Assembly (NCBI GenBank): GCA_905397405.1
Contig: CAJPVJ010000209.1
Location: 1-32,122, forward strand
Direction: 5' to 3'
DNA length: 32,122 bases
DNA from: Oppiella nova
Taxonomy: Eukaryota > Arthropoda > Arachnida > Sarcoptiformes > Oppiidae
Position numbers and translations under genes: made by a program. The notes beneath the pieces were generated by a model. It worked only from the letters and a program-made list of their open reading frames with translations. It was not told the origin of the DNA and made no database searches. This document shows, one piece after another, positions 1 to 14,700 of the stretch (its first letter is position 1; each line of letters starts with the position of its first letter).

Positions 1-1407
1 AGTAATTTAAAGCAATAATTAAAAACTAAGATCTAATAAGTATTAATACTGTATATCATTCTGAACGATATAACCTGGTAAGAATATTATTCTGGAAGTC
101 ATAGTTATACTGACAATATTTATGATAACAGTCATTTGTCAAAAATTGTAATGTTTTATTTGCATAATTTGTGATTTGTTACCGATGGTCATTGACATCT
201 AAGTTATTGTTTTATCAAATATGTTTGACAAGTACTGTATTTGCAAACAACCCTATAAGAGCTACAAATCATTAATCTGGCGCTAATGTAGTGCTAAAGG
301 AAAGGGATATAACGTAGTCTACAAATGTAGAGAAAGAAGATTACATCCAAGAAGAGTACTCTATTAATACTTACAGTCGCTGTATGTAGAGTATGTAGAG
401 TTGCATTTTGATAATTATGGCATAAGACTGACCATTTCATTTTAAAAATTGTTGGATATGTACAATGAATAGCCTTACACGTTGTATAAACGATGTATCT
501 TATAATCAAAATCTTTTGTAAATTGTCTTTTTTTTGAGTAAAATGTGGATCAAATACAGTTGATATGTCTTTTAGACATCAATTTTACAACTGATATCTC
601 CTTTTAGTAATACATGACTGTATATGCTGTATATATTTCTAATATTCTACTCAATTCATCCAATATCTCAATGTCTGCCTTATATTGAGCTCTCAAACAA
701 AAGCCTCAATTAAAGTTGAGTTCATTTAAGCGAAAATATATATCAACTTTTGCCGACAAATGCTTTGGGAAGCGATTCACTAATACTTTAATTATATTTA
801 TTGCCGTTTTTGAGCCCAATAGTGATGAGGTCTGCAAAAGTTGCATCACTTGGAAACGGATCAGTTCTTCAGAGCTTATAAATCAGTGTTAGTATCGAAA
901 CAAACTTTTAGACAATCATTCGTTTCACTGATAATCTCATCGTTTCTATTCAATAGCAGAGAAGCGCAGGTATGGGCTCCAGAACTCAGACACTAATACT
1001 TTATAATACTTTATATTATACGGTATTGTACCAGTTTATATAATAGCAATACTAAATGTTTCAGGTTAAAAATTACGCGTTTGTTTGATTTAATTGATCG
1101 GATTTACAAGTAAATTAGCGGTAAAATCACAAAATAAATAACCGTAATTTGACATCTATGTAACCGTGAGTCATAAACACTCAAACAATACTTTAGTTAA
1201 TTTCAATAGTTATTCAACAAAATTAAGTATTAAGATAAAGTGGATATGAAATTATGTATTTAATTAAACGGTAAACGTTCACCTGTACAAGTAATTGTGA
1301 GATCAGTTTTATGGTTAAAATATCAAAATATGTTTAATTATGTGACAAATCATTATAAATGAGTAATCAAAAACGAACTGATTTTATAAACTGTAACAAG
1401 AATTAGG
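1..1407. other. AT-rich flank 3' of the Senataxin-like gene, no gene recognised
   Basis: No supported coding exon, RNA gene or mobile element was found on either strand. Short open frames here lack codon structure and family resemblance. The part next to the helicase stop codon is presumably its 3' untranslated region: on the minus strand a candidate ATTAAA polyadenylation hexamer lies at 1333-1338, about 70 bases beyond the stop. Several TACNGTA heptamers occur (47-53, 233-239, 1019-1025); see findings. Confidence 0.6.
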
Positions 1408-4400
1408 TTAATCGCAAACAATTGTCTCGATTTGATTCACTTTGTGTAGCATTTTCTCGATCCTATGGTCAGCCCAAGTGGAGGACACTTTGAATCGACA
1501 GTTGGGTCTCTTGAGTGCGTTGTCTATGAGAGACTTCCAGTCCTTATTGTTTTCGAGAGATCGGGCAGATATGCATAAAATCATTGAATACTTGGCTCGA
1601 GTGAGCGCCACATTCATCCGCTGAACTGAATTCAGAAATCCAATCGACTGATTAGAATTGGTATCAAAAGCTCGAACAGATGACAAAATAATAACATCCC
1701 GTTCCTGGCCTTGAAAGCCATCGACAGTATTGACTTCAATGTTGAACTTAAAGTTGTTGTTCTCGAGCTTCTTATTGAGACAATGTTTCTGTCCGTTATA
1801 TGGAGTGATGACTCCTATGTTGTATCTTTGAGAGGAATCACTACTCGGACACAGCATTCGTTCAATAATAGTGAGCAAACGGACCACAAAATTGGCCTCT
1901 AATTCGTTATATTTATTACTCGGATCCGATGAGTTCTCCTGAGTGTCCGTCACATCAAACACAATATACGGCTTAAGTTTGAAATCTCTGTTTCGGATCA
2001 CTTTCTCACTGCAAGTGAGTCTTCCGTCATAGAAGTGTTTCGACGGAAACTCACAGATCTGTGGATGCATTCGGTATTGTTCTGTAAGCATCAGAATAGG
2101 ACTCTTTTGTTCGGGATCTTTGAGTTCACATTCGCGGAAGTAATGGAAGAAACGCTCGAAGAGAGAGCGACCCAATTGAAGATTACTGGCCTTCTTCGAG
2201 ATGACTGTCGCCGGCAATTGCATGGGATCTCCAATTAGTATCATTTTTGTCATCTTATAAGCCAATGGCATCAGTAGCTCGGGTTCACTGCATTGGGACG
2301 CCTCGTCCACAATGACACAGTCAAAAGTGGACGGACCTATACTGTGGTACAGATTCTCAATGGGTGCCGAATGGCTGCTGTTAAGTGTGGTTAATATGAT
2401 GTCGGCGTTGAACATAACCGATGTTCTCATTCGGTGTCTATTAGTTTCAATTCCTTTCATTGGTTTCATTGGTTTACCGCTGAGTTTATTGAGTGCGAGG
2501 GCCAGGTTTGCCATCTCTTTATCGTTAACGACGAGTTGAGTGGTCTTGCGGTCGGCCCTAAGGTTGGCGCTCTCCTGTTCCAACTTCGAGATCTTATTCT
2601 CAATGTCTTTCATTTGTTTCTCTATCGTCTCCTTCGACTTCTTCTCTTCCATCTCGAGGTTCTTCGAGACGATGGACTCCAAACACATTTTGCGCACCTC
2701 TTCGTGGACCTGAGGGCCCTGTCCCACGCGAACCAACCGGATCTCACGATTGCATTTATGTTTGTAAAGGTATTTCCTCTCGCAGTACAGTCTTCGCGCG
2801 ATCTCATCGACGGCGCCATTACTCGGCGCACAGATTAGGATACGTGGCGGTCTCTCATCTGTGACACACTTCATGTAAATATATTTAATGATTCCAATCA
2901 ATGTGTGAGTCTTTCCGGTTCCGGGCGGGCCCTGAATGAGCAGCAGTTTGGGCACAGCGTACGGACGGTTCAGTATTTCATTGCAGCCGCGAATGGCTTT
3001 GTTTTGAGACTCATTAAAGTTGACGGATTCGGTGGCGACGTTCGTGGGAACCACTACTTGACACGTGAAGGAACGGGGTTTCAGAATGTCTTTGAAGAGC
3101 GGACACGTGTTAAGACCCGAAATCAATTCAATTTGTCTCATCGTTGGCTTCAAATAGTATATCCCCTGAACACCAATCGGTTCACTCGTAAGGATTCTTA
3201 AGGGTTTCCTAGCGATCAGAACAGTGTATTTGAGAAGCAATTGTCCGGAAGTGACGGGTCCGACAACCAGTCCCGGCACTACCGGTGTGCTCGCAGTTAT
3301 GTTTTCCATATTATACTCAGTTATATATCCAAAGAGTCTAACTTTTCGTGGCTCACCGTTAGACGAATCAATTGTCAAATCAACTAAAACCAGATAACCC
3401 TCATTGGGATAACAATAGTTCTTGAGTTTATTCTTATGGATCACTGATTGGAAGCAAATGGTAATGAAATATTCGTCTGAAGAATATTCTGGAGCGAGAA
3501 CTGCTTTGAATGGTTGCGTGTGTTTGCATTTGTTGTAGTCTTCAAAAATCTGAGCCCAAGTCTCGAACAGAATGAGAGGAATATATGCCGATTGGTATTC
3601 ATCTAAAGAGTCATAACATGTCTTAACACCGATTCCTTCACCATAAGGGCTGAGAGGAGGCGGCACCTCATTGGACACACACTCTAACAACCATTTGGTA
3701 TTCCAGTCCAATATAACGGCCAGAATGTGGTTATGACTGTATTTACTATCAGAATATATGTCTTCATTCAAAGTCATGGACTTGCGGTGAAGGTCTCTAA
3801 GGGGTGGTATGTTCTGCACCGGCGCTCTCATGACTGGCACTTCCGGTGAGTATACGGTCGGAGAGAATGCTTTACCAAACATTCGGTCACTCTTTACACG
3901 ATTTAAATCACTTTTATTGTTGTTATTATTGACACACTTCTGGTGATTGTCTCGTTTCCGCTCCAGAACTTCTGCCAACGAATACTCGCTTTCCTTCAAT
4001 TCATTGCCCTTTTGTTTCTTATTCTTAGCCATCAATGCACTCCTCGTGCTCTTCATGTCCTGTCTATCATTCTTCGAGTCCTTTAAGACAACCAAATCGT
4101 GTACGTCTTCATCCATTTCATCTAATTCTCTCTTATTATCAGTCTTTGAGGTCTCTTTGGGTTTGTCTTTACTGTTAGAAGAGGTCATAATGGCATTGAA
4201 GAGGCCTTCACTCCGATTGCTCTGCTTCTTGACGGCCACCGCAGGCCTACTCATCGGTCGCAACGAGTTCTTCGGCGCCAATGAATGGTTGGTGTCTTTG
4301 GCGTCTTCTTGTGTCAACTCATTGGTGTGTTTCGTGTGAGTGGCGATGCGATTGAGCCTATGGTTGGTATTCCAGTTCATATTGTCCAGACATGACAAGT

Positions 4401-4467
4401 AGTTGTAGTCGTCGTCCGAAGAGTCGTCCGATGACATCAAGTCTTCATACGGCAAGTGTCCACTCAT
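1408..4467 (-). CDS. SETX: Senataxin/Sen1-type SF1 RNA-DNA helicase, single coding exon
   Basis: The Sen1/Senataxin family is made of nuclear superfamily-1B helicases that unwind RNA-DNA hybrids (R-loops) and help terminate transcription. This 1019-residue protein has an acidic, low-complexity N-terminus (1-240, including an Asn run near 180-184), a beta-rich region (about 240-480) and then the full helicase core. Visible motifs are FNESQNKAI at 484-492, Walker A GPPGTGKT at 513-520, APSNGAVDE at 548-556, a charged coiled-coil prong at about 600-650, DEASQ at 721-725, GDPMQLPAT at 746-754, TEQYRMH at 795-801, DGFQGQE at 916-922 and NVALTRAK at 952-959. The order and wording match Sen1/SETX better than UPF1 or IGHMBP2, because no UPF1 zinc domain or R3H domain is seen. 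Human SETX is about 2677 residues, so the large N-terminal region is absent. There is no intron in 3.06 kb of coding sequence, unlike its neighbours. The start at 4467 follows a good splice acceptor by one base. Confidence 0.93.
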   Translation of the reverse strand: MSGHLPYEDLMSSDDSSDDDYNYLSCLDNMNWNTNHRLNRIATHTKHTNELTQEDAKDTNHSLAPKNSLRPMSRPAVAVKKQSNRSEGLFNAIMTSSNSKDKPKETSKTDNKRELDEMDEDVHDLVVLKDSKNDRQDMKSTRSALMAKNKKQKGNELKESEYSLAEVLERKRDNHQKCVNNNNNKSDLNRVKSDRMFGKAFSPTVYSPEVPVMRAPVQNIPPLRDLHRKSMTLNEDIYSDSKYSHNHILAVILDWNTKWLLECVSNEVPPPLSPYGEGIGVKTCYDSLDEYQSAYIPLILFETWAQIFEDYNKCKHTQPFKAVLAPEYSSDEYFITICFQSVIHKNKLKNYCYPNEGYLVLVDLTIDSSNGEPRKVRLFGYITEYNMENITASTPVVPGLVVGPVTSGQLLLKYTVLIARKPLRILTSEPIGVQGIYYLKPTMRQIELISGLNTCPLFKDILKPRSFTCQVVVPTNVATESVNFNESQNKAIRGCNEILNRPYAVPKLLLIQGPPGTGKTHTLIGIIKYIYMKCVTDERPPRILICAPSNGAVDEIARRLYCERKYLYKHKCNREIRLVRVGQGPQVHEEVRKMCLESIVSKNLEMEEKKSKETIEKQMKDIENKISKLEQESANLRADRKTTQLVVNDKEMANLALALNKLSGKPMKPMKGIETNRHRMRTSVMFNADIILTTLNSSHSAPIENLYHSIGPSTFDCVIVDEASQCSEPELLMPLAYKMTKMILIGDPMQLPATVISKKASNLQLGRSLFERFFHYFRECELKDPEQKSPILMLTEQYRMHPQICEFPSKHFYDGRLTCSEKVIRNRDFKLKPYIVFDVTDTQENSSDPSNKYNELEANFVVRLLTIIERMLCPSSDSSQRYNIGVITPYNGQKHCLNKKLENNNFKFNIEVNTVDGFQGQERDVIILSSVRAFDTNSNQSIGFLNSVQRMNVALTRAKYSMILCISARSLENNKDWKSLIDNALKRPNCRFKVSSTWADHRIEKMLHKVNQIETIVCD

Positions 4468-4468
4468 T

Positions 4469-4547
4469 CTGAGGAGATGTCAATGGATTCAATGGGTTCA
4501 GTGATGGTGTATGTGTGTGGATGTGTGGATCAGTTGGTGTGACTCAC
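4469..4547 (-). other. Probable 5'-leader intron of the Senataxin-like gene
   Basis: On the minus strand a strong donor (CAT|GTGAGTC, GT at 4547-4546) is followed 79 bases later by a pyrimidine-rich acceptor (TCTCCTCAG, ending at 4469), one base before the ATG. The size fits the other introns in the window. The 11-mer TGAGTGGACAC lies both just before the donor (plus 4550-4560) and at the start of the coding exon (plus 4456-4466). Splicing is inferred, not shown. Confidence 0.6.
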
Positions 4548-4560
4548 ATGTGTCCACTCA

Positions 4561-6246
4561 GTTGTCCTCAAATACGGTCTGATCTGTGGTTTCGTTGTTT
4601 CGTTGTTCAGTCATCCAAATATTGACAACACTTTGAATGCATTCAATGAATACGTCTCTCATATGAGTGATGCGTTCACTGAATGACGACGTCTTTTACT
4701 GCAACGCAACACCTCTTCAACCCAACCACTGGTCAACCCATCGACACATCCATTGAAATACCCTTTCATTTACATACAGTTAACACAAACTGACAAATAA
4801 TTTAATTGATTATTGATTTAAAATTAAGTTTAATTGATTTAAGAGAAAATATTTTAATGACATTTACAACAATTTGATGACATTTTGTTTAACACAGAAA
4901 TCATTAATATATCAAAAAAATTTTAATAAAATATATATTTAGTACTTTATTTAGATTTAAAAACTATTATAATAATTAAAACTTTCCAGCAATAAATTTA
5001 TTGATTAAATTTTAATTATAATATTGGACAGATTTAAAACTTTATGTGAAGATAGGTATTGAATTGGAGTTTCCAATAGATTTGCTTATTCCGTATAAAT
5101 GCCATAACTATTAAAAAATGATATTTAAAAAGAAATAATTATAAAAGTTTAGAAAAATATAAAAACTTGTGAAACACTAATAGGAGTTTGATTGAGCGGT
5201 TAGATTGTTGACACAGATCCATAGGCATGTTAGCATTTGGTGGCAGTTTTGCTACAATTAATAGATTGCTAACAAAGCAACTCTAATGTCAAATATGTTG
5301 CGGAACTGTTAGGAGGGCTTCATCGGCATCCCGATCCACACTACAGTTCTAGGGAAAGGAAAAGGCATTAAATTTGACAAACATCTCATCAGCATGATCT
5401 TCATTCATCATTAGTTTATTGCTTGTTATTAAGCTTTATACTGTAATATATCATTTTATTATTATTTATTTATTTATTAAATAGGATATCATTCTTACCG
5501 GAATTCAAACATCAAATGTGTTTATTTTTAAAATTTAAATAATATATTAGACTTGTGTCAATTGCAGTGAAAATGTTTATTAGTATATGAATACATTAAT
5601 AGCATATAAATATAAGTTATTAATTATATTATTTGTTATTAGAATATTAGCAAATATTTGTATTAGTAAAGTTCCAGTACCATTATAAATTATTTATATT
5701 TTTAATGGAGTTTTTAAGGGTTTGTAGAATAATCATAAAATTAATGATAAGTTGAAACAAATAACTCCATTCTGGTTTTACCAGTTAAATTTTTATACCC
5801 AGATTAATAAAATAATTAAATGAATGTTGGTAAAATTATTTAATCATATTATAAGTCAAAATGGGTTATTGTCGAAAAACGTTTAAGAAAACTCTGAGGT
5901 TTGATTTTATCATTCAATAGAAATATTAAATATAAATTTGATTTAATAAACAATAACATTATACTATATTATAATTATTTGCATTATCATAGTTAACGAT
6001 ACCTAATATTAAAGCTGGGTGTGTTACAGTATTGATATTAATATACTGTATGACTTATAATTTATAAGTTATAAAACTGTAGCTATTCTCAGCTACACTA
6101 GCTTCGTTAAACTTAATAAACACTTTATTTAAAATAATTTGCACTACATTTCCAAACCTTGAATTTTATTTATATATTCATATTTATGTTGAAAATTTAA
6201 AAAATTCTTAAATTTTTAATTTAATAAATTTTAAGTAAAACCTATT
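4561..6246. other. AT-rich spacer between the helicase and PFKFB genes
   Basis: This contains the promoter side of the helicase gene (first 250 bases or so, less AT-rich, with many imperfect CATTGA/TCATTG words) followed by very AT-rich DNA. A slightly more mixed patch near 5180-5400 shows no open frame or known repeat signature. No gene is supported. Confidence 0.6.
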
Positions 6247-6256
6247 TTTATTTATT
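6247..6256 (-). promoter_or_regulatory. Candidate distal polyadenylation signal of PFKFB
   Basis: The minus strand reads two overlapping AATAAA hexamers here, about 180 bases beyond the stop of the distal terminal exon (6436). The position is right for the long PFKFB transcript, but AATAAA is common by chance in such AT-rich DNA. Confidence 0.4.
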
Positions 6257-6435
6257 AAATAAAAGTATAAAACACTGAGTAGAGTGAAATATAAAAATTC
6301 TACCAATTATACAGTAAAAGAGTATAAAAAATATTTATCAAGCGTATAAATATTATACATAATGATTAATAATCCATAAATAGATTAGTTTTATAGCTGT
6401 TAAAAGACAACGGCTAGTAGTTGTAAATATTATAT

Positions 6436-9275
<2,840 letters not shown>

Positions 9276-9355
9276 TTTAAAGGATTTCCAAATCAAATCA
9301 ATTAGATTTTTGTTTTGACTTTTGATTTAAATACAAATTATTATCACAACAAAAT

Positions 9356-9902
9356 GTTTATTTAGAGTTTATTCAAACCAAAACTTTGGAAATATTTAGT
9401 AATTATTGCAAATAAATACAAAAATAAAAGTGATTTTCCACACACTCTTCACTATCTTATCGGTTGATCTGATGAGTGAACTTCAAGACTAGGAGTCAAT
9501 AGATTTAATAGCAGACACAAACCAAATAAGAACTAATGAAACAATAATCCAAATTCAATTCAATTACATTCACTTCAATGTATATGAAGTGAGAATCAAT
9601 GACTCGACACAAGAGAGAGGATGTCCTTCAAGTGCTTCACTGAACACTTTAACAACCAGGAGGTATGTGTCCGCACATGTATCCCAATTAACGTCAATTA
9701 AATAATTGTGCAGTTCTTTACCGTTTCGTACACTTCTTTAAACTTTTATGAAACAATTATAACAAAAGTCAAATAATGCTTTTATCTGTGAATATAACGA
9801 CTGATAACTGCAATAAGACTAAATAACTGTGAATCGAGATTATAACTAAACTCATGAAACGCTTCCAAAGTATCATACACTCAATTCATGTGAACCCTTG
9901 GA
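9356..9902. repeat. Tandem duplication upstream of PFKFB, copy A
   Basis: This copy is 547 bases and is directly followed by a near-identical copy (9903-10468). It starts about 80 bases upstream of the PFKFB start codon, so it probably contains promoter DNA. It carries a 26-codon plus-strand open frame at 9621-9701 (begins MSFKCFTEHF) containing a donor-like AGGAG|GTATGT. Confidence 0.9.
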
Positions 9903-10468
9903 GTTTATTTAGAGTTTATTCAAACCAAAACTTTGGAAATATTTAGTAATTATTGCAAATAAATACAAAAATAAAAGTGATTTTCCACACACTCTTCACT
10001 ATCTTATCGGTTGATCTGATGAGTGAACTGCAAGACTAGGTGTCAATAGATTCAATAGCAGACACAAACAAAATATGACTACAGTATAGGAACTAATGAA
10101 ACAATAATCCAAATTCAATTCAATTACATTCACTTCAATGTATATGAAGTGAGAATCAATGACTCGACACAAGAGAGAGAGAGAGGATGTCCTTCAAGTG
10201 CTTCACTGAACACTTTAACAATCAGGAGGTATGTGTCCGCACATGTATCCCAATTAACGTCAATTAAATAATTGTGCAGTTCTTTACCATTTCGTACACT
10301 TCTTTAAACTTTTATGAAACAATTATAACAAAAGTCAAACAATGCTTTTATCTGTGAATATAACGACTGATAACTGCAATAAGACTAAATAACTGTGAAT
10401 CGAGATTATAACTAAACTCATGAAACGCTTCCAAAGTATCATACACTCAATTCATGTGAACCCTTGGA
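9903..10468. repeat. Tandem duplication upstream of PFKFB, copy B
   Basis: This is the second copy, 566 bases. The 19-base length difference comes from a 13-base insertion near 10078-10090 and three extra GA units in the run before the small open frame, which lies here at 10187-10267. Scattered substitutions make it slightly diverged from copy A. Both copies end in CCCTTGGA. Confidence 0.9.
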
Positions 10469-12559
10469 GGATCCTTGGACTTTGAATGTCAAGAGTATAC
10501 TGTATGTGAAATGGTTTACAAACTAATAATGGGAATGGGATGCGTACTATTAGCTGACAATTAAGGAGTGACACTACTGTATACAGGTTGACAATATTAC
10601 ATGATTACATGGGTTATACCGGTTCTTATGGTTAGACTTATTCCTAATGACTGAATAGACGACATTATAGAGAGCGCATGACATCAGTCGACATACACTT
10701 CGCAGACCTTTCTCCATACAAATTCATCAAAAACCATGAGATTTTTGTATGGATTCTGTGATTTAGTTAATTTACAAACATTTTATATAATTAAATAGTT
10801 GTTATAAACTATAATTGTTACTTAGATTTCATAAAATTAATTAATAAAAAGTTTAGATAGAGTGAGTGCTTTAGAATCTAAAGTTTCGATGAATGACCGT
10901 ATGGAGGGGTCATTGTATGCATTGTGAGGCTACTGATTCTTATAAGTTATAAGTTGTCTTATACTCACGATAATAAGACATATTCATACAGTAAATGGTC
11001 TAGGAATGTAAAATTACTTAATCTAATACTTATTTAAAGATATATTCTTTATGTTTTTATATTAACATACTTTTTAAATATTATGATATAATAAGTACAC
11101 ACAATATTGTAATTAAATAATATATTTAAAATATCTTATTGATAGTGTGATAAACCCAGTATACTAATGTAGAGATACATTTATTGAATGGTCTAAAATG
11201 TTGTCATTTAATTGGCATTTGCTGTGAACAGGAAGTTTACCAAAACAGTAATGTAATCAGTTGATCAATGGAGTATCCACTGCTATTCAAGAATCCAATT
11301 TAATTTACAATTAAAGAAAGTACACTACAGTTACTGCAGTACACTACAAATTTGTATTAGCCAATAAAATGCCTTCAAGACGTAATATAATACACGTCGA
11401 GATGCTTATAATGAGGTCTGTGTGTAAGCAAAACAGACAGAGCGTATTTGAACTCACATTTGGACAACTTATATAAGTCTTATAATATAGGCAGTATAAT
11501 ATACAAATTCTCCGACTATTCCTAAATTACTATGCAACATATTACTGTCGTAACTATACTAACGAAGTTATACTTATAATATTTAGGTATTTGAGAATAT
11601 TTTTAGAAAGCTCTTTATATCATTTTTATTTGTTCATAAGTATACATTTAAAACCACAGTTACTGTACTGTGTTAACTTACTAAAATCTATCGTTTTGGA
11701 GTATCTACCGTACTAACGTATATCATATCTAAATACAGTATAGCTAAATAAAAGAGTATTTTACATTAAAGTATTACAGTATTAATAAATATTAATTTTA
11801 TAATAGATGTCTAAAAATTATTTTTATTATAAATATTGTGCATAGTACTGTAAATGTATTAAATGTTTATTTTAACTGTTTAGTATATTTTTAACTAAAT
11901 GTTTAGTAAATCTTTAGATATTACTCTATTTAATAAGAATAAATCAATTAACAGTAAGAAAATTTAGGAAATAAAAGTAAGGAAACTGAAATACAATATA
12001 TAATATAAAACATATAAGTATAGATAAGGGGTGAAAGTTAACACGATAAAAGTTTATTTTTATTACCTAAAACAAATTACATAATAAAAATTATTAGTAC
12101 GTAAAAACTGACTAAAATTGTAATACTAATGAGATAGATTTCTCATAGAATTACAGTCATACCCAATGTTTTAGCAATATATAATTAACAATTATTACAA
12201 TACTAATTTTAAAATATAATTTTGTTTTGGATTTGGTTTTATGTATTTATGAATTGCAAGTTTTTTGATAACACTGGATTGACATACTGTATATTCCGTT
12301 ATTTAAATAAAAATAAAATCTTCAAAATCTTTGATGTTTAAGTGAATTTTTATATTACAGTTAATACAGTATTACCAAACAGTAAGGGAGTGAATTTTTG
12401 ATATTTTACGAAAGCATTTGTTTCATAGTAGGTTCAAAATGAAATGTTAATTGAATTCAGCAAAGGATTTAATATCTCTCCAAAAATAAAATTTTTAAGA
12501 TTCAATTGTAATAAAATATATAAGGAATCAATGACTCAAAAATATAAAGAACTAAAATA
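10469..12559. other. AT-rich DNA, no gene recognised
   Basis: The stretch is strongly AT-rich with stop codons dense in all frames. Many TACNGTA heptamers occur (for example near 10483, 10570, 11735, 11845 and 12285). No transposon ends, tRNA boxes or coding homology were recognised. Confidence 0.6.
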
Positions 12560-12800
12560 AAGTTTTTTATTTGCGACACAACTGTCCCTTTTGAACGGTG
12601 AACCCAACCCCACGCCCTTTAGATGAAGAGTAGGGATTGAAATGGGGCTCAAGTAATAAGAAAAGAATATATATGTGGAGAGAGTAGAGTAGACCTGAGC
12701 TGCAAACCAGTGATTTGCTCACAACTAACTCAAAGAAATGCTGCTCTCAATGCCCGTTATGTCACATAAATGCTATTTTCCCAGGCCTTCAATGAGACAC

Positions 12801-12802
<2 letters not shown>

Positions 12803-12830
<28 letters not shown>
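12803..12830. repeat. (GA)14 microsatellite
   Basis: Uninterrupted GA dinucleotide run of 28 bases. Confidence 0.98.
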
Positions 12831-12833
<3 letters not shown>

Positions 12834-14306
12834 GTAAGAGCTCGACATGAGCAGAGGTCAAGGTAGCAGTTCGTGCAGTACTGGCACTGGCAGTGCAGTG
12901 TTGGCAATGGTTTGGTGCATCGGTATTGTCGGGTGACTCTCATCACTGATGATTCCCATGCATTGCTTGCATTGCATTAAAATGTATACCAAATGAATGG
13001 GAAGAGAGAGGAGAAGAGGAGCTGACGAGAGGAGAGAAGATGTGATGCAAACGCATGCGTTGACACTGCAGTCCATGAGACACAGCACTGAGAAGCGATT
13101 GCATTGACTCCAAACGCTATGACATAAACCCAGTGACTGTATGGATGTCCACACAGACCTCATACCAGTCCTAACCTCGTGTTCTAATCTATAGTGTATT
13201 TGGTGTGACAGTAGAGTGTAATTAGTGTGGAATGCATTGAATGGATGGAGTAGTGATGAGTGCGAGTGATGGTGTGGATGAGCCACTGGATGAGACACTG
13301 GATGCAAACACTTTCACCTTTTGATTGTTGCTCAGAAGGCGTCGACGAGTGAATCGCCGCTGGGCTGCTATCAAATGCTGAGAGATGTCCACTAATTCAT
13401 CGATTCATACATCCATACAGCCATCCATCCAAACAACCATACATTCACTCCATTCTCATACTCTCCATACTATCTCTTATTCTTGTCGTGCGTTTCTTTC
13501 TACTAATTATTTTGTTTGAGTTTATAATAATGTAATTGTATTGCAATATTTAATAATTAAATAGTGATATAACTAGCAATTCATACAGTATGTACAGGAT
13601 TAATAATTTAATAATAATTAAGTATATATTTTGTGATTTAAGTCAAAGAATTGCAGTATGCATTGCATCAAATATTAGTCTTATATTTTTATAATGTGTT
13701 TAAGTATTATTAATAATATAAGTTGTTTGGTTCACATCATTAAGAATGTGAAGAATCATTGCATAAATCACATAATGATTGGATCACTGGATCACTGAAT
13801 CATTGGACTGATTCTCAATCTGATGGCGAATACAGTGGAGTGAAAGGTAGGCATGAATTGAAAACCAGTTCATAAGCAGCATATCGTTGGATGCATTGCT
13901 ATCAATATATTGAGTGTATGACTGTATGTATGCATGAGTTGGGTATGAGTGCTGTGACCGTCCATCATATAAGTGCTATTGAAAGAGACAGTTCCTTTCA
14001 ACTTTTCACCACCGATTCCTACCTGTGCTCCTGTGCTGCTATTACTAAGTGAGTAGAGAGTAGAGCTACAGAAGCTGTGCCATAGCTGTAGTGGTGCTGT
14101 GCTTTAGGGGCGTCTTAACAGAATGAAAGATGATTTCTTGGGCGCACCCGACGACCCATGCATTGGATTGTTTGATGGCATCAAAAGAATCGCTATTTCT
14201 TACTATAGTTTAGATTTGCTTTTTATGATCGCATTCGAGAACTTATATAACAAGTTATGCGACCCAACAATAGCAAGCATAACAGCCCAGACCTAACAGA
14301 ATAGGG

Positions 14307-14325
14307 GAGAGAGAGAGAGAGAGAG
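14307..14325. repeat. (GA)9 microsatellite
   Basis: Uninterrupted GA run of about 19 bases, complementary to the TC run at 14656-14691. Confidence 0.97.
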
Positions 14326-14652
14326 CAAAGATATAGCGGTACTTTTGGGCACTTTTGTCATACAATTCCCACGATATCATTGCAAGGCTATAGTGAGAGC
14401 AACACTCACAGCAACTGTGAATCATTTGACTGCATTGGAGGGATCAGATGGGATCGGGATCTTCAATGTGAGACCTGTTCTCATTCAATCCATGTATTAT
14501 TGCATTTCCATGACATTCACTTCACTCTAAGTGTATTGCAATGCCTGAGCCATGTCTTGCAATCACAGTATTGCCCGCAACGCTAATCAGTTACTAAAAG
14601 CGGACAAAAATGTAAAAACATTTTCAGGAAACACAGGGCAACGAACTCAACA

Positions 14653-14655
<3 letters not shown>

Positions 14656-14691
<36 letters not shown>
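14656..14691. repeat. (TC)18 microsatellite
   Basis: Uninterrupted TC run of 36 bases. Together with the GA run at 14307-14325 it forms an inverted pair about 330 bases apart. Confidence 0.98.
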
Positions 14692-14693
<2 letters not shown>

Positions 14694-14700
14694 CTATTCA

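Larger units (their letters stand above)
12560..14700. other. Less AT-rich island with GA/TC microsatellites, function unknown
   Basis: Base composition shifts to mixed sequence here. It contains GA or TC runs at 12803-12830, 14307-14325 and 14656-14691, a purine-rich stretch near 12990-13040, and repeated TGGATG/CATTGA words. There are open frames but none is convincing (see rejected items). In arthropods GA/CT runs can be bound by GAGA-type factors, so a promoter, enhancer or noncoding transcript is possible, but nothing here proves it. Confidence 0.45.

Noticed and set aside
294-509. Short minus-strand frame, and others at 15498-15686, 27534-27969 and 29228-29410
   Set aside because: AT-rich, no homology, no splice context; expected by chance.
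1442-4339. Several plus-strand open frames (e.g. 2434-2838, 2905-3201, 3947-4339)
   Set aside because: They lie opposite the helicase coding exon, have no family resemblance and are shadows of its codon structure.
12858-13307. 149-codon minus-strand frame rich in His and Leu
   Set aside because: It is low complexity, has no recognisable domain and no splice or polyadenylation context; probably chance in a less AT-rich patch.
14307-14691. GA and TC runs as a functional long hairpin
   Set aside because: Simple complementary microsatellites pair trivially; there is no further arm complementarity to suggest a specific RNA.
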